64,000 nt of DNA from RFSX01 sp964567435 (GTDB lineage: Bacteria; Bacteroidota; Bacteroidia; Chitinophagales; Saprospiraceae): contig CAZMMQ010000012.1 of NCBI GenBank assembly GCA_964567435.1, positions 9,549 to 73,548 on the forward strand, written 5' to 3'. Shown piece by piece: positions 8,694 through 16,319 of this stretch. Positions within the stretch are counted from its first letter, which is position 1, and each line of letters opens with the position of its first letter. The notes under the pieces are model-generated. The model saw nothing but the letters and a program-made list of their open reading frames with translations, searched no databases and was not told the DNA's origin. The translations under genes and the position numbers were made by a program.

Positions 8694-9677
8694 ATGAGTA
8701 GAGAGAAATATATATTTAATGATAGCACGCTGAAATATGAGAAAGCTACCACTACAATTGGTAAGCGTCTTCTCAAAATTTCTGGATTTCTTGTTATAGT
8801 GTTATTGTGTTCGTTTGGTCTGTATACCGCTGCATATACGATCATACCAACCCCAAAAGAGATTTCCATGCAAAGAGAGATGAATCAGATGGAGTATCAG
8901 TTCAGCACACTTACCTCAGACTTCGAAAAAATATCCTCCCAACTAGAACAACTACAAGATAAAGATGCAGAGGTGCACAGAATGATTTTCGGTATAGATC
9001 CTATCAACGAATCCATCTGGGAAGGAGGAACAGGTGGAAGTGAAGAAAATCAATATTATGCCTCCGTGACCAACTCAGAAATGTTTATTACTGAAGCCCA
9101 AGACAAGGTCAAAAAGTTAGAATATAAGCTCACCCTACAACGAAACTCTTTAGATACCATATACTCTTTGGCTAAACAAAGAGAGGAAAAGTTAGCTTCT
9201 ATACCATCTATTAAGCCAGTCCAGGAAGACAAGCTCAAAAGAAAGATGAGACATATGTCTGGTTATGGCATCAGAATTCATCCGGTACATAAAGTCAATA
9301 AGTTTCATAAAGGCATAGACTTTACCGCTCCGACTGGCACGGCTATTCAAGCCACTGGCAACGGTGTGGTGACAAGAGTCCAAAAAAGAAAGATTGGCTA
9401 TGGTAACAATGTAATTATTGACCATGGCTTCGGCTATACTACGATGTATGCCCACATGAAAGAAATTCATGTCAATAAAGGAGATAAGGTGACTAAAGGC
9501 CAGCAGATAGGGACCATTGGCAGTACAGGAACCTCTACTGCACCTCACCTCCATTATGAAGTCAGAATAAATGATAGACCAGTCAATCCTATAGACTATT
9601 GTATGGATGGCTTATCTCCAGAAGAATACAAAGAGCTAGTCAAAAGAGCCGCAGCAGCGAATCAATCCTTTGATTAA
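8694..9677 (+). CDS. M23 family metallopeptidase (peptidoglycan hydrolase)
   Basis: 327 residues. A cytoplasmic N-terminus of about 28 residues precedes one transmembrane helix (about 29-50), then a coiled-coil region (about 57-170) and the LytM/M23 domain (about 185-300). The zinc-site motifs are intact: H205-x3-D209 in 'HKGIDFTAP' and H285-x-H287 in 'PHLHYEV'. Proteins of this layout cut peptide cross-links in peptidoglycan, or act as anchors controlling such cutting, on the periplasmic side of the inner membrane. It is divergent from alaS, a conserved pairing in the phylum. A strong terminator follows. Confidence 0.93.
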   Translation: MSREKYIFNDSTLKYEKATTTIGKRLLKISGFLVIVLLCSFGLYTAAYTIIPTPKEISMQREMNQMEYQFSTLTSDFEKISSQLEQLQDKDAEVHRMIFGIDPINESIWEGGTGGSEENQYYASVTNSEMFITEAQDKVKKLEYKLTLQRNSLDTIYSLAKQREEKLASIPSIKPVQEDKLKRKMRHMSGYGIRIHPVHKVNKFHKGIDFTAPTGTAIQATGNGVVTRVQKRKIGYGNNVIIDHGFGYTTMYAHMKEIHVNKGDKVTKGQQIGTIGSTGTSTAPHLHYEVRINDRPVNPIDYCMDGLSPEEYKELVKRAAAANQSFD

Positions 9678-9745
9678 TCACTTATAAGATCAAAAACCAG
9701 CTTATCATTGTGTTCTAGTACTAAGGATATAATGACCAAAACTCG

Positions 9746-9778
9746 AACCAATCACTCTCCCAGGTGATTGGTTTTTTG
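9746..9778 (+). terminator. Rho-independent terminator after the M23 gene
   Basis: AACCAATCAC (9746-9755) pairs with GTGATTGGTT (9764-9773) around an 8-nt loop and runs into a T-tract (9772-9777). It separates the peptidase gene from the lipoprotein/TonB-receptor locus. Confidence 0.88.
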
Positions 9779-9832
9779 CAATATGACTATATACTTAGGA
9801 TGTAAAGCGCATCCTGTCACTAAAAGTTAAAA

Positions 9833-9849
9833 ATGCAATAAGGTTGCAT
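9833..9849. promoter_or_regulatory. Weaker half-matching operator (ATGCAA-N5-TTGCAT)
   Basis: A 6-bp inverted repeat with the same TGCAA...TTGCA core as the stronger palindrome 13 bp downstream, but with a 5-base rather than 3-base centre. It may be an auxiliary regulator site, or it may be chance. Confidence 0.4.
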
Positions 9850-9861
9850 AAATTTGTCTTC

Positions 9862-9884
9862 TTTGTGCAACGTCGTTGCACAAA
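9862..9884. promoter_or_regulatory. Palindromic operator, 10-bp arms, upstream of lipoprotein/TonB receptor genes
   Basis: TTTGTGCAAC-GTC-GTTGCACAAA: perfect 10-bp arms around 3 bases. It sits just upstream of a TATATTTG -7 box (9891-9898), so a bound dimer would cover the -33 region and block transcription. The location in front of a lipoprotein and a TonB-dependent receptor suits a metal-responsive Fur-family repressor such as Zur, but the regulator is inferred, not shown. Confidence 0.7.
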
Positions 9885-9890
9885 CTTATA

Positions 9891-9898
9891 TATATTTG
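9891..9898 (+). promoter_or_regulatory. -7 box (TATATTTG) of the lipoprotein gene
   Basis: Exact match to TAnnTTTG, 15 bases before the ATG at 9914 and immediately after the palindromic operator. It is the best-supported promoter in the window because operator and box are adjacent. Confidence 0.6.
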
Positions 9899-9913
9899 CG
9901 AGAAAATTAGATT

Positions 9914-10471
9914 ATGAAAGAACTAAAATTTTTATTTACCGCTGCTTTATTAAGCACGCTTATGTTTACTTCTTGTACAGAAGATCCTGAAGAAGAGACA
10001 GGAGAGGAATTGATAACTACTGTAGAGTACACTTTGACGCCAAACGACGGCTCTGCTCAAGTGTCCATGATTTTTAGAGATTCTGATGGAGATGGTACTC
10101 CAGAAGAATTGAGTACTTCAGGACCATTAACAGCAGGTGTATCATATTCAGGGTCTATACAATTCTGGAACGAAACAGAAGATCCGGCAGAAAGAGTGAC
10201 TGAAGAAATAGAAGAAGAAGATGATGAACATCAAGTCTTTTTCGAAACGACACTCGTTGGACTCAATGTAGCCTACAATGACTCAGATGACAATGGGCTT
10301 CCAGTGGGACTATTGACTACGCTTACAGCAACTGATCCAGGTGAAGGTGGCTTGAGAATCACACTTAGACACGAGCCAAATAAGACCGCTGCTGGTGTTC
10401 AGAATGGAGACATTACAAATGCTGGTGGTGAAACTGACATAGAAGTAACCTTCACTTTTGAGGTTATCTAA
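9914..10471 (+). CDS. Acidic lipoprotein paired with a TonB-dependent receptor
   Basis: 185 residues. The lipoprotein signal ends 'LMFTSC' (Cys 21) and is followed by an acidic linker rich in Glu. The mature part has 'DSDGDGTPEEL', a central 'EEIEEEDDEHQVFFE' and beta-rich sequence ending 'TDIEVTFTFEVI'. Small lipoproteins of this kind are often encoded beside TonB-dependent receptors in Bacteroidota. I know of no proven function; the acidic/His residues would suit metal capture at the cell surface, but this is inference. The gene starts behind a palindromic operator and ends in a terminator-like hairpin before the receptor gene. Confidence 0.8.
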   Translation: MKELKFLFTAALLSTLMFTSCTEDPEEETGEELITTVEYTLTPNDGSAQVSMIFRDSDGDGTPEELSTSGPLTAGVSYSGSIQFWNETEDPAERVTEEIEEEDDEHQVFFETTLVGLNVAYNDSDDNGLPVGLLTTLTATDPGEGGLRITLRHEPNKTAAGVQNGDITNAGGETDIEVTFTFEVI

Positions 10472-10528
10472 GAATCAAGAGGACAAGCATATAGAAAACA
10501 ACTCAAGCTATTCATTATTGTAATGCTG

Positions 10529-10570
10529 AAAAAGGACTGTCACTTTATAAAAGAGTGTCGGTCCTTTTTT
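10529..10570 (+). terminator. Terminator or attenuator between lipoprotein and receptor genes
   Basis: AAAAAGGAC (10529-10537) pairs with GTCCTTTTT (10561-10569), with an inner CACT/AGTG pairing, and ends in a T-run. The receptor gene must therefore rely on read-through or its own promoter; it could receive less transcript than the lipoprotein. Confidence 0.75.
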
Positions 10571-10675
10571 CTAAAAAGTTCAATTTAGTCTGTGACTTAA
10601 TCTTTAGTCACTTTGCAATTCATTATTTATGTACCCGTATTAAAAATACAACTCTTAAAATCACTTGCCTCAAAA

Positions 10676-13015
10676 TTGAAACTCAGTAAGACATATTTAG
10701 TATGCACGTTTTTACTATCACTAATTCCACTTTTAGGAATAAGTCAGCACTGTGATTTTCAAATCTCAGGAACTGTCACAGACAAGGGTCCTAATACCCC
10801 CCTTCCTTATGTCAATGTAATCATCCAAGAGCTACACAAAGGCGTCTTGACAGATGAAAATGGCTATTACCAATTTGATAATATCTGTCATGGAGATTAT
10901 CATTTGATATTTTCTCATATAGGTTGCGAAACCAAGACACAGCACCTCCATCTTCATGGAGATACCATCGTTAATTATGCACTGATGCATTCCGCTATTT
11001 CTCTGGATGACATTATTATAGAAGGCAGTAATGAGCAGGACACACAATTCAGCCCCTCTGCTACGATTACCACACAGCAGATTGAAGACCAAGCATCCAG
11101 TTCCTTAGCCGATATTACAAAAGAAATAAGTGGTGTCAGTTCTCTTAGTAATGGGAGTGGCATATCAAAACCTGTCGTGCATGGGTTATTCGGCAACCGA
11201 CTTTTAATTCTCAATAATGGGGTCCCACAAAGTGGGCAGCAATGGGGTAATGATCATAGTCCAGAGATAGACCCACTAGCCGCAGACCAAATCACTGTAC
11301 TCAAAGGCACAAGTGCTATAGAATACCCTGGCGGCAACTTAGGAAGCCTAGTCTCCATCATGCCAAGCAAAATCATCAATGAACCCCACTTGCATGGTCA
11401 TTTTATATCAGCCTATGAAAGCAATGGCCGTGGCATAAGTCTCAATACAAAACTGCAAAAATACTCCCCCGTTCTAGCATGGAGAGTCAATGCCACTTAT
11501 AAGAAATATGGTGACAGAAGCGCCCCAGATTACTTTCTAACTAATACCGGCTCCGATGAGTGGAGTGCCTCATTGCAATTAGAGAAATCATGGAATGATA
11601 AACTATTTGTGGACTTCTATTCTAGCATCTTCAGTACTCAGATTGGCGTACTGCGAGGATCGCACATAGGAAATATCACAGATCTCGAAGGCGCATTATC
11701 CAGAGAGGTGCCTCTATTTACTGATCCGGAATTCAGTTATGACATAGGCCCACCTAGACAGGAAGTGACACATTACTTGAGTAAAATAACAGGCAACTAT
11801 TATTTTCAAGATAATCAGTCCATCAAATTCTCACTTGCAATACAGATTAATGATAGAGCAGAATTTGATATCCGAAGACTGAATCGTAGTGAGATACCCG
11901 CCTTGGATTTGTTTCAATTCACCTTGGATACTGATCTCAAGTACAGCACTGTTACTGCAAGTGGTTGGCAACTGAAATTAGGTCAGCAGAACACGCTAAA
12001 AGACAACGTCAATGTGCCAGGGACTGGCGTACTGCCACTCATACCCAATTATGCCTCATGGCGATCTGGGGTTTTTGCAAGTCTGTCTAAAAAGAAAAAC
12101 AACCTGAGTTACAAATTTGGTGGACGATATGACTTCGAATATCAAGATGTCAGAACACTGACCAGGCGCTTCCCTAGAGAAGTTATTCCCTTCGAAAATT
12201 TCTTTCATAGCGCCGCTGGGACCGCAAATTTGGTTTACGAACCCTCATTCAATCATAGTTTCCAATTGGGCTTGGGTGTCGGATTACGTAACCCTGCCAT
12301 CAATGAGCTCTATAGTGATGGCTTACACCAAGGCGTCAGTGGCATAGAGGAAGGAAGCATCAATCTAGCTTCCGAAAAATCTCAAAAACTAACCTTAGAA
12401 TACCAGTGGTCCCCAAGTACAAAATTCTCATTCTCAGCACTGGGATATAGCCATCTATTCAGTGACTATATCTTTCTCAATCCTCAGCGTGAATTCAGAC
12501 TGACCATCAGAGGGGCTTTCCCCGTCTTTCTGTATGAGCAGACGGATGCATTTATAGCAGGACTGGACCTAACATCAAAGTTTACTTTATCTGAGTCACT
12601 TTACTTTAATGTCAGATACAGTTTTCTCAGAGGACAAGACTTGACTAAGGATATCCCCTTGGTCAATATGCCAGCAAATAATGGCTTAGCCAGTATAACC
12701 TACAGGCATAATGAACATATACACATCAATAATTTTCTACACTTAGATCAGTTGGAATTAGAGCTGAATAATAGGTATGTCTTCAGACAGAATAATCTGT
12801 TAGATGAACAAGACTTTACGCCTACACCGCCTGCGTACAACTTGATAGGTCTTAAGATATCCACCAATCTGATTTTTCCATCTTATAAGTTACGATTGTT
12901 CACCTCTATCACCAATTTGGCGAATGTCCAGTATCGAGATTATCTCAATCGACTCAGATACTTCGGCGATGAAAATGGAAGAAGCTGGACGATAGGGTTG
13001 AATGTGAAATTTTAA
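10676..13015 (+). CDS. TonB-dependent receptor with carboxypeptidase-like N-terminal domain
   Basis: Outer-membrane active-transport receptor of about 780 residues. The chosen start is TTG at 10676, which gives a compact signal peptide (KLSK, hydrophobic core, 'GISQ'). Another TTG at 10613 would add 21 residues, but it overlaps a near-match to the -7 consensus (10608-10615); no ATG serves. A carboxypeptidase-regulatory-like domain follows ('ISGTVTDKGPNTPLPYVNV'). The plug domain contains 'ISKPVVHGLFGNRLLILNNG' and the barrel ends 'WTIGLNVKF'. The region 'ETKTQHLHLHGD' is His-rich. With the His-rich segment, the companion lipoprotein and the upstream operator, a metal or metallophore substrate is plausible but unproven. 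Confidence 0.9.
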   Translation: MKLSKTYLVCTFLLSLIPLLGISQHCDFQISGTVTDKGPNTPLPYVNVIIQELHKGVLTDENGYYQFDNICHGDYHLIFSHIGCETKTQHLHLHGDTIVNYALMHSAISLDDIIIEGSNEQDTQFSPSATITTQQIEDQASSSLADITKEISGVSSLSNGSGISKPVVHGLFGNRLLILNNGVPQSGQQWGNDHSPEIDPLAADQITVLKGTSAIEYPGGNLGSLVSIMPSKIINEPHLHGHFISAYESNGRGISLNTKLQKYSPVLAWRVNATYKKYGDRSAPDYFLTNTGSDEWSASLQLEKSWNDKLFVDFYSSIFSTQIGVLRGSHIGNITDLEGALSREVPLFTDPEFSYDIGPPRQEVTHYLSKITGNYYFQDNQSIKFSLAIQINDRAEFDIRRLNRSEIPALDLFQFTLDTDLKYSTVTASGWQLKLGQQNTLKDNVNVPGTGVLPLIPNYASWRSGVFASLSKKKNNLSYKFGGRYDFEYQDVRTLTRRFPREVIPFENFFHSAAGTANLVYEPSFNHSFQLGLGVGLRNPAINELYSDGLHQGVSGIEEGSINLASEKSQKLTLEYQWSPSTKFSFSALGYSHLFSDYIFLNPQREFRLTIRGAFPVFLYEQTDAFIAGLDLTSKFTLSESLYFNVRYSFLRGQDLTKDIPLVNMPANNGLASITYRHNEHIHINNFLHLDQLELELNNRYVFRQNNLLDEQDFTPTPPAYNLIGLKISTNLIFPSYKLRLFTSITNLANVQYRDYLNRLRYFGDENGRSWTIGLNVKF

Positions 13016-13124
13016 GTCATCAGACAAAGGAAAGTTCAAGAAGGACATCTTTATAAGGAATTATTTATTCCGTATCTTACCAACGCCACAGTGTAAAATA
13101 AGATCTTTATACAAAGAGGCCATC

Positions 13125-13580
13125 ATGAAAATCCACATGTCTAAGAACAACAAATTATCTCTATACTTTTGGTATTCTTTAGCACCGCTATTAGTGGGAA
13201 TTATAGTCTACTTAATGGTAGGGTCGATGGACACTTTCATTTACAAAATGGCTAGTTATTTCATAGGTCATGATATATTACTTAATCTAAGGATGGACAT
13301 AGCGCTTACGAGTGTAATCCAAAATCATCTAGCGGATGGGTTATGGGCTTTCTCTCTGACGAGCACACTTGTTTTAGTCTTTCATCAAGCTTATTCCCGT
13401 CAAGCACTTTTATTAATCGCCATTTTCTCATTAGTTGGATTTGAATTAGCGCAGCATCTGAGTTGGATTCATGGAACGGCGGATATATATGACCTTGTGA
13501 TAATGGTCCTTTGTGCGGCACTGGCTTTTTTCATTACAACTAAAAAACAACCTTATGTACAACTTCTTGAAACTCATTAG
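13125..13580 (+). CDS. Small VanZ-like membrane protein
   Basis: 151 residues with about four hydrophobic helices (roughly 14-33, 68-90, 95-112, 120-138). The segment 'HGTADIYDLVIMVLCAALAF' resembles the last helix of VanZ-like proteins, where an Asp-rich turn precedes a Gly/Ala-rich helix; the similarity is weak. No catalytic residues are evident. The following gene's probable start (13555) lies inside its 3' end, which suggests translational coupling. Function unknown. Confidence 0.65.
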   Translation: MKIHMSKNNKLSLYFWYSLAPLLVGIIVYLMVGSMDTFIYKMASYFIGHDILLNLRMDIALTSVIQNHLADGLWAFSLTSTLVLVFHQAYSRQALLLIAIFSLVGFELAQHLSWIHGTADIYDLVIMVLCAALAFFITTKKQPYVQLLETH

Positions 13581-13959
13581 CCTGCTTGGTCTATTCTTTC
13601 TTATTGGTACAGCGACTTCTGAGGAGTCTGATACAGAATATCAAGAATATGATTGCATCATAGAATTGACTAACGATGCATTTATACTGACCAGCCTCAC
13701 TGATGCAGATATAACTAACGCAAACCTGACTGCTTTACTAATCCGTGATACAGTAAACTTATCTGTAGATTCTATATCATATTATAGCTTAACAGGCTAC
13801 TCTCAAGAGGCATTGACTACAGATACTATCTTATTCAGTTCCTTCTCCACTGATAGAGATACTGCTACTTTACCATCTGGTACAATACCATCAAGTTTCA
13901 GTTTGGATTTCTTTGATGACATCAATGAGATTGAATACTCCAAAGTGCATTTGTTTTAA
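13555..13959 (+). CDS. Small secreted protein of unknown function
   Basis: 134 residues from the ATG at 13555, chosen because it begins a proper signal peptide (MYNFLKLISLLGLFFLIG). A longer frame from 13513 would bury it. The start overlaps the upstream gene by 26 bp. The mature part is acidic and Thr/Ser/Asp-rich with no recognised domain; it has one Cys. It has the look of a small beta-rich envelope protein. No function can be given. Confidence 0.55.
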   Translation: MYNFLKLISLLGLFFLIGTATSEESDTEYQEYDCIIELTNDAFILTSLTDADITNANLTALLIRDTVNLSVDSISYYSLTGYSQEALTTDTILFSSFSTDRDTATLPSGTIPSSFSLDFFDDINEIEYSKVHLF

Positions 13960-14142
13960 GATGGCTTGGACTAGGTGAATAGGTCTTATTCATTCATAAC
14001 CGATGATTCACTTTTTCGGACCCGAATCCTCTTTACGCATTATCTTAGAAAATCAGAGAAAATTGCATGAACAATCAATGAATTCCTAAGGTTTATTAGA
14101 GGTATGGCTCTTGAGGAGACTAATTCTCAGAACTTAAAAGCC

Positions 14143-14150
14143 TATATTTG
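14143..14150 (+). promoter_or_regulatory. -7 box (TATATTTG) upstream of iscS
   Basis: Exact match to the Bacteroidota -7 consensus, 29 bases before the iscS ATG at 14180. No clear -33 element and no IscR-type palindrome is visible. Confidence 0.5.
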
Positions 14151-14179
14151 CGCCCTGATTCTAAAAAACGAACAAAAGG

Positions 14180-15400
14180 ATGGATTCTAAAGACCTGATC
14201 TATTTAGATAATAATGCGACAACTCCCACAGACCCTAGGGTTGTGGAGGCCATGCTCCCTTACTTCAGCAATCATTTTGGCAACGCAGCCAGCCGTAATC
14301 ATCCTTTTGGGTGGGTAGCGGAAGATGCTGTGGATAAAGCTAGAGGACAGATTGCTAACCTCATCAATGTCGATCCAAGAGAAATAATCTTCACTTCTGG
14401 TGCTACAGAAGGAGACAACTTGGCACTCAAAGGAGTATTTGAGATGTATGCTAAGAAAGGTAATCATATAATTACACTTAAGACTGAGCACAAAGCCGTA
14501 CTTGATTCCTGTAAGAAGATAGAAAAGTTGGGTGGTGAGGTGACATATATGGATGTGGATCGAGAAGGCCTAGTAGATCTAAAAGCATTGGAGGCTGCAA
14601 TCACTGATAAAACTATCCTAGTCTCTATCATGTTTGCCAACAATGAGACAGGTGTCATCCAACCTATGAAAGAAATCGGTGAGATTTGTGCGCGGAAAGG
14701 CGTTCTTTTCATGAGTGATGCGACACAGGCAGTTGGTAAGATTCCTGTGGACCCTAAGGCTTTAGGTATACATCTGATGGCATTTACTGGTCATAAGATG
14801 TATGGACCCAAAGGCGTCGGTGCTCTTTTTGTCAATAGAAAGAGCCCCAGAGTAAAGGTTACAGCACAAGTAGATGGTGGAGGACATGAGAGAGGGATGC
14901 GATCTGGAACACTTAATGTTCCTGGTATCGTAGGATTTGGAAAGGCAGCAGAGTTGTGTCATCAGGAAATGGAGTCTGAGGCAAAAAGACTCTCAGGGTT
15001 AAGAGACAAATTGGAAACAGAACTCTGCAAAATAGAAGAAACATATATCAACGGAAGCACTCAAAATAGAATGCCTCATGTTACTAATATCTCATTCAAG
15101 CATGTAGAAGGAGAAGGGCTGATGATGACTTTTAATCAGCAAATTGGTGTGTCGTCAGGCTCTGCATGTACGTCTGCTTCTCTAGAGCCATCATATGTCT
15201 TAATTGCATTAGGGCTAGGAGATGATTTGGCTCATAGTAGTTTGAGATTGAGTCTTGGCAGATTTACCACAGAAGAAGAAATCGATGTTGCCATCAAGCA
15301 AATCGGTGAGGGAGTACATCACATGCGGGACTTGAGTCCAATATGGGAAATGTACAAGGAAGGGATCGACCTAGATCAGGTGGAATGGTCAGCTCACTAG
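14180..15400 (+). CDS. iscS: Cysteine desulfurase IscS
   Basis: 406 residues, typical length. The enzyme is PLP-dependent, takes sulfur from L-cysteine and passes it as a persulfide to IscU and to tRNA-modifying enzymes. The PLP lysine is K206 in 'TGHKMYGPKG', and the persulfide Cys is C330 in the loop 'SSGSACTSASLEPS'. 'FTSGATEGDN' at about 71-80 and 'FANNETG' at about 152-158 are PLP-site motifs. It is first in a three-gene ISC cluster with iscU 57 bp and iscA further downstream. No iscR precedes it. Confidence 0.96.
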   Translation: MDSKDLIYLDNNATTPTDPRVVEAMLPYFSNHFGNAASRNHPFGWVAEDAVDKARGQIANLINVDPREIIFTSGATEGDNLALKGVFEMYAKKGNHIITLKTEHKAVLDSCKKIEKLGGEVTYMDVDREGLVDLKALEAAITDKTILVSIMFANNETGVIQPMKEIGEICARKGVLFMSDATQAVGKIPVDPKALGIHLMAFTGHKMYGPKGVGALFVNRKSPRVKVTAQVDGGGHERGMRSGTLNVPGIVGFGKAAELCHQEMESEAKRLSGLRDKLETELCKIEETYINGSTQNRMPHVTNISFKHVEGEGLMMTFNQQIGVSSGSACTSASLEPSYVLIALGLGDDLAHSSLRLSLGRFTTEEEIDVAIKQIGEGVHHMRDLSPIWEMYKEGIDLDQVEWSAH

Positions 15401-15423
15401 TGGAAGAGAAACTTATTACAACA

Positions 15424-15431
15424 TATATTTG
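15424..15431 (+). promoter_or_regulatory. -7 box (TATATTTG) upstream of iscU
   Basis: Exact TAnnTTTG match 26 bases before the iscU ATG. It could give iscU-iscA a transcript independent of iscS, useful if scaffold protein is needed in excess. No -33 element is clear. Confidence 0.45.
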
Positions 15432-15457
15432 TTTATCAATAAAGTAAACTAACAACC

Positions 15458-15850
15458 ATGGCATATTCTGAAAAATTACTTGACCACTTCAAGAAGCCAA
15501 AAAATGTAGGTACTCTGGACAAAAGCAGTGATGCGGTAGGAACAGGACTTGTAGGCGCCCCTGAGTGTGGTGATGTAATGAGATTGCAAATAGAAGTAGA
15601 TCAGGAATCGAAGGTAATCAAGGACGCTAAGTTCAAAACATTTGGATGTGGTTCTGCAATCGCTTCATCGTCATTAGCAACAGAGTGGCTTAAAGGCAAG
15701 ACTGTGGACGAAGCACTACAGATAGACAATATGGCTATCGTAGAAGAACTAGCTCTACCACCAGTAAAGATTCATTGTTCTGTATTAGCTGAAGATGCTA
15801 TTAAAAGTGCCGTAGCTGATTACAAGAAAAAGAATGGTCTAGAAGACTAG
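15458..15850 (+). CDS. iscU: Iron-sulfur cluster scaffold IscU
   Basis: 130 residues, full length. The [2Fe-2S] assembly ligands are all present: C37 and D39 in 'GAPECGDVM', C64 in 'TFGCGSAIASSS', H106 and C107 in 'KIHCSVL'. The chaperone-recognition motif LPPVK (100-104), which HscA binds in Proteobacteria, is intact, although no hscA or hscB lies nearby. The cluster is built on this protein with sulfur from IscS and then delivered to carriers such as the next gene product. Confidence 0.97.
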   Translation: MAYSEKLLDHFKKPKNVGTLDKSSDAVGTGLVGAPECGDVMRLQIEVDQESKVIKDAKFKTFGCGSAIASSSLATEWLKGKTVDEALQIDNMAIVEELALPPVKIHCSVLAEDAIKSAVADYKKKNGLED

Positions 15851-15889
15851 TTTACATTTCTTTTTTCATCTCTTTAAAAGACCAATGTT

Positions 15890-16216
15890 ATGTTATTTGT
15901 AGCAGACAGCGCAAAACAGAAAATCACAGCATTGATGACAGAAGCAGGGCTCAATGAAGGACATTTCGTTAGAGTATCTGTGACTTCAGGAGGTTGTAGT
16001 GGTTTGTCTTATAATTTGGATTTTGATAATGCCTCACTTCCTGATGATCAGGTTTTTGAGGACAACGGCGTGAAGGTTGTGACAGACCTCAAAAGCTTTT
16101 TGTATCTATGTAACACGACACTAGAGTTTTCTGGAGGATTGAATGGGAAAGGCTTCTCGTTCAATAATCCAAATGCATCTAGAACTTGCGGTTGTGGAGA
16201 AAGCTTTGCTGTGTGA
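15890..16216 (+). CDS. iscA: A-type iron-sulfur carrier protein (IscA/SufA family)
   Basis: 108 residues. The three conserved cysteines of the HesB/IscA fold are present: C36 in 'GGCSGLSY' and C100, C102 in the C-terminal 'CGCGESF'. A-type proteins carry nascent clusters from the scaffold to target apoproteins, especially [4Fe-4S] ones. It lies 39 bp after iscU. The cluster ends here: no hscB, hscA or fdx follows. The symbol is assigned by synteny; the family alone does not separate IscA from SufA or ErpA. Confidence 0.92.
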   Translation: MLFVADSAKQKITALMTEAGLNEGHFVRVSVTSGGCSGLSYNLDFDNASLPDDQVFEDNGVKVVTDLKSFLYLCNTTLEFSGGLNGKGFSFNNPNASRTCGCGESFAV

Positions 16217-16319
16217 TCTAAAATCACATCAATATTCTGACTGCTTAACTCATTGTCCTTCAATGTATTTCTCTTGACTTTTCTTACTGATCCTTTTTAG
16301 TAATTATATCGAATTTATA

